The notes beneath the pieces were generated by a model, which saw only the letters and a program-made list of their open reading frames with translations, was not told the DNA's origin and ran no database searches. Position numbers and translations under genes: made by a program. This document shows, in pieces, positions 1 to 6,917 of a stretch of 16,355 bases of DNA (its first letter is position 1; the number at the start of each line of letters is the position of its first letter). This stretch comes from UBA830 sp036339975. Its GTDB lineage: Bacteria > Pseudomonadota > Alphaproteobacteria > MPNO01 > UBA830. The DNA is taken from positions 1-16,355 of the forward strand of contig JAYYZV010000126.1 of assembly GCA_036339975.1 (NCBI GenBank). The letters are read 5' to 3'.

Positions 1-118
1 TTGTGTGTCTTTACCGTTCGTGAAGTCTTGGTCCGTTTCTGCTGTATTTGTGCGGCGAGGGACAGCAGTTGAAATGCGCGGCCCGCCGACGCAAGATAGG
101 CGAAACGAGGGAGCAGTT

Positions 119-421
119 ATGAGCCAGCGCCAGCACGACATGGGCGGAATGGATGCTGGGCCAATTGAAGAATCTGCACACGACGCAGAACCTTGGGCCA
201 AGATGATCACATCGCTTGCCGCCGCAATGCGCGAACACGACGTTATGCGTATCGACGAGTTGCGACGCGCGCTCGAGGACCTTCCGCCCGATATTTATGA
301 GCAGGACTACTTCGAACGCTGGTCCGAAGCAATGGTCAATCTACTGGAGGAAAAGGGTCTCCTAAGCAGGGATGAGGTCATGAGCCGGATGGATGCGATT
401 AAAGAGAAAGTAGGAGACTGA
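119..421 (+). CDS. Split nitrile hydratase beta chain, N-terminal half (or hydratase accessory protein)
   Basis: This 100-residue protein matches the N-terminal half of nitrile hydratase beta subunits. It has an early H-D-M-G-G-M-D motif (residues 6-12; family form HDLGGMDG), an aromatic E-P-W segment, then helices with I-D-E-L-R-R-A-L and a Y-F-E-R-W...L-L-E-E-K-G-L-L segment. It stops where a full-length beta chain would run through a linker into its SH3-like C-terminal half; that half is encoded by the next gene, whose start lies 2 bp past this stop. The ATG at 119 is preferred over upstream in-frame starts because GAGGGAG lies just before it and because the HDMGGMD motif then falls at the usual distance from the N-terminus. 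A full beta chain is about 210-230 residues. The same N-half fold also occurs in hydratase accessory (activator) proteins, so a maturation role is the alternative. Confidence 0.8.
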   Translation: MSQRQHDMGGMDAGPIEESAHDAEPWAKMITSLAAAMREHDVMRIDELRRALEDLPPDIYEQDYFERWSEAMVNLLEEKGLLSRDEVMSRMDAIKEKVGD

Positions 422-423
422 CC

Positions 424-711
424 ATGCCGATGTTTAGTGTCGGAGACCGTGTGCGTATCAAGAACTCCCACCCGCCGGGTCACCGCCGCACACCCTACTA
501 CGTGCGCGGCAAGACAGGCGTGGTCGAGCGCTACTGCGGCGATTTCAAGAACCCCGAGGAACTGGCCTACGGCTTCGATGGCACGCCCAAGCGCGAACTG
601 TATCGTGTGCGCTTAGCGCAGACAGACCTGTGGGAAAATTATGAAGGCCCTGCAGACGATACGCTGGACTTGGAGATTTACGATCACTGGCTTGAAAAGG
701 CTGAAGGATAG
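424..711 (+). CDS. Split nitrile hydratase beta chain, C-terminal SH3-like half
   Basis: This 95-residue protein corresponds to the C-terminal SH3-like barrel of nitrile hydratase beta subunits. It has F-S-V-G-D-R-V-R-I at residues 4-12, then P-P-G-H-R-R-T-P-Y-Y-V-R-G-K-T-G-V-V (family form GHTRLPRYVRGKTG), and later L-Y-R-V-R-L...D-L-W and a closing L-D-L-E-I-Y-D-H-W-L-E. In the family this half packs on the alpha chain and supplies arginines that contact the oxidised claw cysteines. The GHxR-P-YVRGKTG motif looks more like nitrile hydratase than what I recall of thiocyanate hydrolase alpha chains. GGAG lies about 8 nt before the ATG. The stop is followed 4 bp later by the alpha-chain start, so the three genes are probably translated from one mRNA in equal amounts. 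Confidence 0.86.
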   Translation: MPMFSVGDRVRIKNSHPPGHRRTPYYVRGKTGVVERYCGDFKNPEELAYGFDGTPKRELYRVRLAQTDLWENYEGPADDTLDLEIYDHWLEKAEG

Positions 712-715
712 AAAC

Positions 716-1357
716 ATGAGCACCGATGACCGCGGCACAGACGAACACGGCCACAACCATGACCATCTGGGAACCACGCCCGATGTAAACGAAACCGGCT
801 ATTACGAGTTGATGGCCGAGGCGATGAAGGAAATTTTGATCGAAAAAGGCGTCGTCAGCGCCGATGATGTGCGCCGCAATCTTGAATTTCTCGACAGCCG
901 CGACCCGGTTGAAGGCGGCCGCGTGATCGCTAAAGCCTGGACCGATCCGGAGTTTAAGAATCGCCTGCTTGAAGACGGCACAGCCGCGGTTGAGGAAATG
1001 GGGCTCACCATGGGCGACGCTGAACTGGTGGTCGTTGAAAACACCGCCGACGTGCACAACATGATTGTATGCACGCTTTGCTCTTGCTACCCGAGGACGC
1101 TACTGGGCCTGCCGCCAGACTGGTATAAATCCAAGAGCTACCGGTCGCGCGCCGTCGTCGAACCCCGTGCCGTCCTGAAGGAATTCGGCACAGAGGTGCC
1201 TGATGACGTGACCGTTCGCGTCCACGATTCCAACGCCGACATGCGTTATCTCGTGCTGCCGAAGCAACCCGAGGGTACCGACGGTTGGTCCGTCGAGAAG
1301 CTTGCCGGAATAGTCAGCCGTGACGCCATGGTCGGGGTGGTCCTTCCTGAGGCCTGA
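716..1357 (+). CDS. nthA: Nitrile hydratase / thiocyanate hydrolase family alpha-type catalytic subunit, cobalt type
   Basis: This 213-residue subunit carries the metal site of an enzyme that hydrates nitriles to amides (nitrile hydratase) or hydrolyses thiocyanate (thiocyanate hydrolase gamma chain). The diagnostic claw is V-C-T-L-C-S-C at residues 118-124 (Cys119, Cys122, Cys124). In the family the last two cysteines are oxidised, and Thr rather than Ser after the first Cys marks the cobalt type. The claw is followed by Y-P-R and L-G-L-P-P-D-W-Y, then Y-R-S-R...E-P-R and R-Y-L-V-L-P...P-E-G-T-D-G-W, all typical of the chain. The N-terminus has an H-G-H-N-H-D-H cluster (residues 11-17), resembling the His-rich start I recall for thiocyanate hydrolase gamma; it may bind metal. 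CYPR rather than the common CYPW also leans that way. The ATG at 716 is chosen because a longer in-frame start at 641 would lie inside the preceding gene. No cobalt transporter or obvious second activator is visible nearby. Confidence 0.88.
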   Translation: MSTDDRGTDEHGHNHDHLGTTPDVNETGYYELMAEAMKEILIEKGVVSADDVRRNLEFLDSRDPVEGGRVIAKAWTDPEFKNRLLEDGTAAVEEMGLTMGDAELVVVENTADVHNMIVCTLCSCYPRTLLGLPPDWYKSKSYRSRAVVEPRAVLKEFGTEVPDDVTVRVHDSNADMRYLVLPKQPEGTDGWSVEKLAGIVSRDAMVGVVLPEA

Positions 1358-1363
1358 GGTTGA

Positions 1364-2275
1364 TTAACTTTCGGCGGTGGATGCGGCTTGCTTGCGGGTG
1401 GCGAGCCATACGCCGGTGAAGATCAGTACGATCCCAGCCGCGTGGAACAGGTAAAACTGTTCGCCCAGCAGGGATGTTGCTAGCAGCACGCCAAACACGG
1501 GCGCTAGATAAATGAAATATCCGGCGGTACCCGGCCCCACTTTTGACACCGAATAGGCCCAGAATATTTGCGCCAGCACCGACGGCCCCAACGTCATAAA
1601 GCCAATCGACCAGACAGTGGTCACGTTCACTTCAAGGCTACGCTCAAAAACATAGAATTCGATTAGCCACAGCGGCAGCATGTAGAGCGTCGCGAATCCG
1701 AACATTCCGGCCATTAGGGCGCTGGAGCTGAGTTCCGCCGGCGCGCGGCGCAGGAACACCGCGTAGACCGAATACGACATCGTCGCCAGCAACAGGATGA
1801 TGTCGCCGATATTGAAGGTCAGGCCCAGCAGCACGTTTACGTCACCACGGGTGACGATCACGGCGACCCCGATAAAGCCCAGTACCACACCGACGCCTTC
1901 GCGCTTCCCGAACCGGTCACCGAGGATGATCAGCGCCGTAATCAGGATGCAGATCGACATAAGCCCTTGGAACAGCGCACCGTTGATGGCGGACGTGTAT
2001 TGCAGGGCAACGTAATGCAGTGCACCAAACCCAATAGCCGACGACAGCGCGAGGAACGAAATGTATTTCCACTTGAGCAGTGCAAGTTCGCGGTGGCGCC
2101 AAAGTTCTCCCGACGTCCATGTCAGCACGATCACGAAGGCAAATAGCCAGCGCCAGAAATTCAACGCCATCGGCGGCACCTCTCCGGCGACGTGGCGGCC
2201 GACCACGGAGGATCCAGCCCAGAATAGGGCGCAGAAGGTCAGGAGGATGTAGGGGACGGCGCGGGAATTTTTCAC
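1364..2275 (-). CDS. EamA/DMT-family ten-helix transporter, copy 1 (distal gene of operon)
   Basis: This 303-residue polytopic inner-membrane protein has two EamA repeats (about ten hydrophobic segments), as in drug/metabolite transporters that move amino acids, amines or other small metabolites. The first helix has F-W-A-G-S-S-V-V-G, followed by the signature P-P-M-A-L-N-F-W-R-W. The second half opens with V-I-V-T-R-G-D before the helix containing Y-S-V-Y-A-V-F-L-R-R. It starts at GTG, and its first four bases (GTGA on the minus strand) overlap the stop of the upstream paralogue, a translational-coupling arrangement. Its stop lies only 6 bp from the stop of the convergent hydratase alpha gene, leaving no room for separate terminators. 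The substrate cannot be inferred. Confidence 0.87.
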   Translation of the reverse strand: MKNSRAVPYILLTFCALFWAGSSVVGRHVAGEVPPMALNFWRWLFAFVIVLTWTSGELWRHRELALLKWKYISFLALSSAIGFGALHYVALQYTSAINGALFQGLMSICILITALIILGDRFGKREGVGVVLGFIGVAVIVTRGDVNVLLGLTFNIGDIILLLATMSYSVYAVFLRRAPAELSSSALMAGMFGFATLYMLPLWLIEFYVFERSLEVNVTTVWSIGFMTLGPSVLAQIFWAYSVSKVGPGTAGYFIYLAPVFGVLLATSLLGEQFYLFHAAGIVLIFTGVWLATRKQAASTAES

Positions 2276-3216
2276 GACGCGGCGGCTGTTGTCTGGCGCC
2301 CGAACGTGGCCAGCCAGATCCCCGTCGCGATCAACGCTATACCGATCGCGTGATAGGTCTCGAATGGTTCGCCCAGGATGACAGTAGCCATGATGACGCC
2401 GAACACTGGCGTCAGATAAATCATGTAGCCGGCTTTCGCGGCGCCAATCCGGCGAACCCCCTCGGCGAAGAAGGTTTGGGCTAGAACTGATGGAAATAAC
2501 GTGATGAAACCGACCGTCAGCAGGGTGGTCTGTGTTACCGGCATGGGCCGGAACCAGAAATGTTCGATAATGAAGAACGGCAGGATGTGAAGCGTTCCGA
2601 ACATCATGGCAAGAAACATGAAGCTTGGCAGGTCGAGTTCCGTCGGCCGCTTATAGAGAAAAACAGCATAGATTGCCGATCCGAAAACGCCTAGGAAAAG
2701 CAACGGGTCACCCGGATTAATTTGCATCTTCAGGAGTAGATCGATATCGCCCCGGATGACGATTGTCATCAGCCCCAGCATGCCCAGCGCAACCCCGATG
2801 CCCTGCCGCGCTGTCACACGTCGGCGCGCGAACAGCATTCCGGCCAGTACGATACAGATCGGCAAAGACCCTTGGAGCAGGTTTCCGTTAATGGCGACCG
2901 TATATTGCATTCCCAGATAAACCAGACCGTTGAATGCGGCCATTGATAGAAGCCCCATTAGGTTGAGAAGCCAGAAATGCTGCATCACCACGCTGCGGTG
3001 TTGCCAGGTGTTGCGAAGTGCAAATGGAGCGAAGATCATTGCTGATAGAAACAGCCGCCAGAAGGTCAGCGCCATGGGCGGCATCTCGTTGGCAGTAGCG
3101 CGAGCGATATTGGTGTTAGCCGCCCACAACAGCGCGACGATCATCAGCATCAGATAGGCGACCAGGCGGCCCTTAGAGGTTGTCCCCACCGCGTCCGGCA
3201 CGGCATTGTTAGCCAT
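2272..3216 (-). CDS. EamA/DMT-family ten-helix transporter, copy 2 (middle gene of operon)
   Basis: This 314-residue transporter is paralogous to both flanking genes. It shares A-L-L-W-A-A-N-T-N-I-A-R in helix 1, P-P-M-A-L-T-F-W-R after it, V-I-R-G-D at the half-way point and Y-A-V-F-L-Y-K-R-P in the second repeat. The ATG at 3216 is chosen because it starts a protein of normal EamA length beginning just before helix 1. A start further upstream would add 87 residues lying wholly inside the neighbouring gene. The start overlaps the upstream gene's stop by 8 bp and the stop overlaps the downstream GTG start by 4 bp, so the three genes form one minus-strand operon. Substrate unknown. Confidence 0.88.
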   Translation of the reverse strand: MANNAVPDAVGTTSKGRLVAYLMLMIVALLWAANTNIARATANEMPPMALTFWRLFLSAMIFAPFALRNTWQHRSVVMQHFWLLNLMGLLSMAAFNGLVYLGMQYTVAINGNLLQGSLPICIVLAGMLFARRRVTARQGIGVALGMLGLMTIVIRGDIDLLLKMQINPGDPLLFLGVFGSAIYAVFLYKRPTELDLPSFMFLAMMFGTLHILPFFIIEHFWFRPMPVTQTTLLTVGFITLFPSVLAQTFFAEGVRRIGAAKAGYMIYLTPVFGVIMATVILGEPFETYHAIGIALIATGIWLATFGRQTTAAAS

Positions 3217-4177
3217 TTCTCGGTTCCGCCTTTGCCGGTGCTGTGTCGCGCCGGAAGGTCGCGAGCCAGATGCCGACCAGCACGCAGGCCGCGCCAATGA
3301 TGTGATACCAGAACAAATCTTCGCCGAGGATGACAATCGCCAGTGCACTGGCGAAGATGAAGAACAAATTGCCGAAATACCCCGCCCGCGCCGGACCTGC
3401 CCGGTAGGTGCCTTCGTTCCAGCATGTCGTGCCGATAAAGCTTGCCATGACCGCGACGTAGAGAACGAACAGCACACTGTTTTGCGTCAGCGGCATTGGG
3501 CCGACGGTAGCGTGTTCATAGAGATATAACGGCGCAATCCCGACGACGCCAATCAGGGCGATGGTGGTCATAAACGGCATGATATCTATTGTCTGCGGTT
3601 TCCACCGCATGAGGAATGCCTGCCACGCCCAGATAAAAACGGCACCCAGTGCCCAGATATCTCCTTCGCCCAGCTGCAGCGTTTGCAACACCTCTATATC
3701 GCCGCGGGTGACGATAAGTATCGCGCCGCCCATGGAAAAAACGATGCCGAGCCATTGTTTGCCTTCAATACGTTCACGCAGCACGGCAAGTCCGATCAGT
3801 AGCACCAGAACGGGCAGGATTGATTGGATTAGACTGACTTGCACCGCAGGCGCTTTCTGCAGTGCGACATAGAATACTGCATTAAAACCAGCTACTGATA
3901 TCAATGCGAAGGAGGCGACAAACTTCCAGTGGACCAGAATCTCGTGTCGCTGCCGCCAGGTGCGTGCGCCGAAGATGGTCGCGAAAATCAGGAAGGCCGT
4001 TACCCAGCGCCAAAAGGTGAATGCCATGGGTGGGATGTTTTCGTCCGCCGTCGCGCGGCCCACGGTGGAATTTCCGGCCCACATCAACACCGCTAGCACC
4101 AGCAGGGCATAGCCGGAGAGAATGCGTTTTCGGGCATCCGCATCGGTTACCGCGGTCTGGGAGGAGGGGTCGGCCAA
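3209..4177 (-). CDS. EamA/DMT-family ten-helix transporter, copy 3 (first gene of operon)
   Basis: This 322-residue transporter is first in the minus-strand operon. After about 20 polar residues comes helix 1 with V-L-M-W-A-G-N-S-T-V-G-R, then I-P-P-M-A-F-T-F-W-R-W (about residues 48-58). The second repeat opens with L-I-V-T-R-G-D-I-E-V. The C-terminal tail is short and charged, ending in A-E-P-R-N-G. The start is a TTG. It is the only plausible start between an in-frame stop about 24 codons upstream and the first membrane helix, and AGGA lies 8 nt before it. In the gene's second half the loop W-N-E-G-T-Y-R-A-G-P-A-R-A-G-Y replaces a segment that in copies 1 and 2 reads more like ...V-S-K-V-G-P / ...V-R-R-I-G-A; this could reflect a different substrate. 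Confidence 0.86.
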   Translation of the reverse strand: MADPSSQTAVTDADARKRILSGYALLVLAVLMWAGNSTVGRATADENIPPMAFTFWRWVTAFLIFATIFGARTWRQRHEILVHWKFVASFALISVAGFNAVFYVALQKAPAVQVSLIQSILPVLVLLIGLAVLRERIEGKQWLGIVFSMGGAILIVTRGDIEVLQTLQLGEGDIWALGAVFIWAWQAFLMRWKPQTIDIMPFMTTIALIGVVGIAPLYLYEHATVGPMPLTQNSVLFVLYVAVMASFIGTTCWNEGTYRAGPARAGYFGNLFFIFASALAIVILGEDLFWYHIIGAACVLVGIWLATFRRDTAPAKAEPRNG

Positions 4178-4311
4178 GGCAGGGGTCCTGTGGTGAAGAA
4201 ATTCGGCGGAGTATACGAAACGCGCGCACTATAAGACCACCAATTTACCGATGCCAGCTATGCGACTCGGGCGCACTGGTCAATAGACGCTTCCGGGAGT
4301 AACACAGGTTC

Positions 4312-5142
4312 ATGTTGGGCGCCGAAATAATGGGTTACACGATCTGGGAACTGGCCGTCATCGCCGGCATTTACTTCGTCGCGGGGGTAGTAAAGGGCGG
4401 AATTGGGCTCGGCCTACCGACTGTCAGCATCGGTCTGATGGCAGCGTGGCTACCGGTAGAACAGGCGGCCGGTATTCTGATTATTCCCGTCATTATGACC
4501 AATATCTGGCAAGCATTTTTCGGCACGGCTTTCAGGCTCGTGATCGCCCGGCTTTGGCATCTGCAGATAGCGCTTGTGGTCGGTTCACTAGTTTCCGCGA
4601 TCCTGATCGCTGGTGTCGATACTGCGGTCGCAGCCGGGTTGCTTGGCACTATGCTGATCGTGTTTGCCGCTACCAACCTGATCGGTAAAAAGTTCAGTGT
4701 GCCGGTGCGGTCCGAACGGACGCTTGGTCCGCTGATCGGGTTGTTGACCGGTTTGATTTCTGGCGCGACCGCGATCTTCGTCATTCCCGTCGTGCCTTAT
4801 CTACAATCTCTCGATTTCTCTAAGGGCCGCCCTGGCCGTGAGGGCGACCAGACCGATATCACTCGCGCTAACGACGAAACCATGCAGAAAGACGCGCTGA
4901 TCCAGTCTCTGGGGGTGACCGTTCTCGTCGCTTCGACTGGCCTCGCCCTTAGCCTCGGCGCTCGGGGCGAACTGCCGCTGTCGGTCATCGCGCCGGGTAT
5001 AATCGGCACTATCACTGCGCTCTTCGGTATGGTGTCGGGTCGCATCATCCGCAATCGCTTGTCGCTGGAAATCTTCCGCCGCTGGGTCCTGATCGGCCTA
5101 ATCTTCCTCGGCGTGGTGATGGTCGGGCGGGCGGTTGGATAG
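4312..5142 (+). CDS. TauE/SafE-family membrane anion exporter, long form
   Basis: This 276-residue polytopic membrane protein belongs to the TauE/SafE (former DUF81) family, whose characterised members export sulfite, sulfoacetate or similar organic anions. The first helix carries G-V-V-K-G-G-I-G-L-G-L-P-T, the family signature. The second half repeats it loosely in L-T-G-L-I-S-G-A-T-A. Between the halves is a long charged cytoplasmic loop containing G-R-P-G-R-E-G-D-Q, followed by M-Q-K-D-A-L-I-Q-S-L-G. The ATG at 4312 follows GGGAG; an in-frame ATG at 4330 also fits the first helix and cannot be excluded. It is divergent from the EamA operon and is followed after 59 bp by the amidase gene, with which it may share a transcript. 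Exported substrate unknown. Confidence 0.85.
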   Translation: MLGAEIMGYTIWELAVIAGIYFVAGVVKGGIGLGLPTVSIGLMAAWLPVEQAAGILIIPVIMTNIWQAFFGTAFRLVIARLWHLQIALVVGSLVSAILIAGVDTAVAAGLLGTMLIVFAATNLIGKKFSVPVRSERTLGPLIGLLTGLISGATAIFVIPVVPYLQSLDFSKGRPGREGDQTDITRANDETMQKDALIQSLGVTVLVASTGLALSLGARGELPLSVIAPGIIGTITALFGMVSGRIIRNRLSLEIFRRWVLIGLIFLGVVMVGRAVG

Positions 5143-5201
5143 GATTTCTTTCGCTGGGTCGCGTCATTTGGCACAATGCGTCGATACAAGGAGACACCGT
5201 C

Positions 5202-6677
5202 ATGACCCCGCCTGACTTCACCTTAATTGACGCCACGATCGCTGACATCCACAACGCCTATGCCGCCGGCACACTCACCTGCCGGGCATTGGTTGAAGCC
5301 TATCTGGACCGCATCGAAAAAATCGATCCCAAGATCAACTCCATCATCTCGACCAACCCCAGAGCACTCGAACAGGCCGACGCGTTGGATGCCGCCTATG
5401 CAGAATCTGGCCAGGTCGGGCCACTGCACGGCATTCCGATGGCGATGAAAGACCAGGGCGACGTTATCGAAATGCCAACCACCATGGGCTCGGTCCTGTT
5501 TGAAGGGCACATGCCGGAACGCGACAGCTTCGTCACTGCCAAGCTGCGAGAGGCCGGCGTCGTGTTTATCGCCAAGACTACGTTGGGAGAAATGGGTGCG
5601 GGTGACACGCACGGCTCGTTATTCGGCTCCACTTCCTGCGTCTACGATACGGCGCGCACGGCGGGTGGTTCATCCGGCGGTTCAGGCGCGGCGGTGTCGG
5701 CTAACCTGGTCACCGCGGCGATTGGGCAGGAAGGCTTCGCCTCAATCCGCCGCCCATCGATCTGGAACGGTATCGTCGGTATGCGCCCGACAGCGGGGTT
5801 GGTCAGCCGTGGCGGTGTCTATGCCGGCTGGCCGTCGACCAACGGCTCTCTCGGCCCCATGACGCGAACGGTGACGGATGCGGCCCGCCTGCTTGATGTC
5901 ATGCACGGCTTCGACGCCGACGATCCTATTACCGGTCGGGGTGTCGGCAAGGCGCCGGACAGCTACGTCGCCGAGCTAGGCGACGGTGGCATGGCGGGTA
6001 AGCGTATCGGTGTGATGAGGACCGTGATGGGCTATCACTCGGAACCCGACTCCGAAGATTTCAAGGCTGTCGACGCGTTGTTCGACGGGGCGGTGACAGA
6101 TTTGGTTAGCGCGGGCGCGGAGATCGTGGAGCCGGTCGAGATCCCCGGCATGCTGAATTTACTATCCCAGCGTGCAGCCGATGGCGCGGCCGAGGAAGAA
6201 TCGTTTCGCGCCTATATGGAAGGCAGCGCCAACGCGCCTTATGAGACTATGGAAGATGTCCGCAACCATCCCAAATTCTCCGAGGCTTTTCATGGCGTAC
6301 ACACCCGCTGGGGGGTGGACAAGAACCCGGAAAAATTCGCCACCTACTGTGCCGCGCGCGAAGAGTTAATGACGCGGTTCCTCAAGGTGATGGCCGAAAA
6401 CGACCTTGACGCTATTGTCCACAAAGCTGTCGAGCACACCCCGACGCCCATCGCCGATGGCACCGCGCCGCCTTGGACCGATCAAAAAGGGGCGCCACAT
6501 TTGAACACGTTCTTGATCTACGTACCGAGTGTCGTGGTCCCTGCCGGCTTTACCGAGGCCGGACTGCCCGCCGGAATTACGTTTCTCGGCCGGCCCTATG
6601 CGGATGCCGAGATGCTGCGCTTAGCCTATGGCTTTGAGCAGGCGACCGACCATCGCCGGTTGCCGGATCTGGGGTAG
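5202..6677 (+). CDS. Amidase-signature family hydrolase
   Basis: This 491-residue cytoplasmic hydrolase of the amidase signature family would cleave a carboxamide to carboxylate and ammonia; the family uses a Ser-cisSer-Lys triad. The sequence shows the Lys in M-A-M-K-D-Q-G-D (Lys83), the glycine/serine stretch A-G-G-S-S-G-G-S (Ser157), and the nucleophile in F-A-S-I-R-R-P-S (Ser181). The 24-residue spacing between the serines is the family norm. The loop before the nucleophile reads Q-E-G-F-A-S rather than the common T-D-T-G-G-S, so the oxyanion-hole region is atypical. AGGAG lies 9 nt before the ATG. Next to a nitrile-hydratase-type operon it could take the resulting amide to an acid, but it is a separate transcription unit about 3.8 kb away, so this link is only inferred. 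GatA is unlikely: no gatC or gatB is adjacent. Confidence 0.88.
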   Translation: MTPPDFTLIDATIADIHNAYAAGTLTCRALVEAYLDRIEKIDPKINSIISTNPRALEQADALDAAYAESGQVGPLHGIPMAMKDQGDVIEMPTTMGSVLFEGHMPERDSFVTAKLREAGVVFIAKTTLGEMGAGDTHGSLFGSTSCVYDTARTAGGSSGGSGAAVSANLVTAAIGQEGFASIRRPSIWNGIVGMRPTAGLVSRGGVYAGWPSTNGSLGPMTRTVTDAARLLDVMHGFDADDPITGRGVGKAPDSYVAELGDGGMAGKRIGVMRTVMGYHSEPDSEDFKAVDALFDGAVTDLVSAGAEIVEPVEIPGMLNLLSQRAADGAAEEESFRAYMEGSANAPYETMEDVRNHPKFSEAFHGVHTRWGVDKNPEKFATYCAAREELMTRFLKVMAENDLDAIVHKAVEHTPTPIADGTAPPWTDQKGAPHLNTFLIYVPSVVVPAGFTEAGLPAGITFLGRPYADAEMLRLAYGFEQATDHRRLPDLG

Positions 6678-6723
6678 ACGCACCTCCGAGGATGAGGGGT
6701 CCGGACGGCCATCTTCAAAAATG

Positions 6724-6758
6724 CCTCCGCCCCCTTTAGGGAAAGGGTTAAAGAGAGG
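6724..6758 (-). repeat. Degenerate intergenic repeat, copy A (inverted)
   Basis: Read on the minus strand, this 35-bp stretch begins CCTCTCTTTAACCC and ends in GGGGGCGGAGG. It matches copy B at 6800-6834 at about 25 of 35 positions in opposite orientation, with roughly 40 bp between them. The pair could fold into a long imperfect stem downstream of the amidase gene. It resembles dispersed pyrimidine-rich intergenic repeats I recall from alphaproteobacteria; other genomic copies cannot be checked here. Confidence 0.5.
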
Positions 6759-6799
6759 CTGGCCTTCCCACCTAATGACTGTCAGATGAAGAGGGCGTC

Positions 6800-6834
6800 C
6801 CTCTCTCTAACCTTGCCCTTGCAGGGGCGAGGGG
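6800..6834 (+). repeat. Degenerate intergenic repeat, copy B
   Basis: This stretch begins CCTCTCTCTAACC and ends in GCAGGGGCGAGGGG, the same unit as copy A on the other strand. Internally, TTGCCCTTGCAGGGGCGA gives a small stem from GCCCTTGC pairing loosely with GCAGGGGC. It lies in the non-coding interval after the amidase gene. Confidence 0.5.
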
Positions 6835-6852
6835 ACTGAATTGGAATCCCTT

Positions 6853-6889
6853 ATCCTGAGGTGCGCCCATAGGGCGCATCTCGAAGGAT
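6853..6889 (+). repeat. REP-like palindrome (CCTGAGG...CTCGAAGGAT type)
   Basis: This is an imperfect 37-bp hairpin. Arm ATCCTGAGGTGCGCCC is followed by loop ATA, then GGGCGCATCTC and GAAGGAT. The inner six pairs (GCGCCC/GGGCGC) are perfect, one T replaces C further out, and GA is inserted near the outer end. The outer sequence ATCCTGAGG...CTCGAAGGAT is the form of a widely dispersed palindromic repeat I recall from alphaproteobacterial intergenic DNA. It may act as a transcript-end or mRNA-stability element. A further similar half, CCTCCGAGGATGAGG, lies at about 6683-6697. Confidence 0.6.
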
Positions 6890-6917
6890 CGGAAGCGACA
6901 CGACGGAGCAGACCCGA

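Noticed and set aside
1..118. The leader before the hydratase operon, searched for a promoter or a LacI-type operator copy
   Set aside because: No copy of the 18-bp palindrome and no well-spaced -35/-10 pair were found; only the ribosome-binding site before 119 is supported.
641..715. A longer start for the hydratase alpha gene, 25 codons upstream
   Set aside because: It would overlap most of the end of the preceding beta-half gene. The ATG at 716 gives the family-like His-rich N-terminus 4 bp after the previous stop.
2930..3157. Several open frames antisense to the transporter, amidase and dehydrogenase-complex genes, some over 150 codons
   Set aside because: They lie opposite well-supported genes, have no recognisable motifs or ribosome-binding sites, and are expected shadows in GC-rich DNA.
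4178..4311. Divergent region between the EamA operon and the TauE/SafE gene, examined for shared operators
   Set aside because: TATACT on the minus strand looks like a -10, but no suitable -35 lies at normal spacing and no palindrome was seen.
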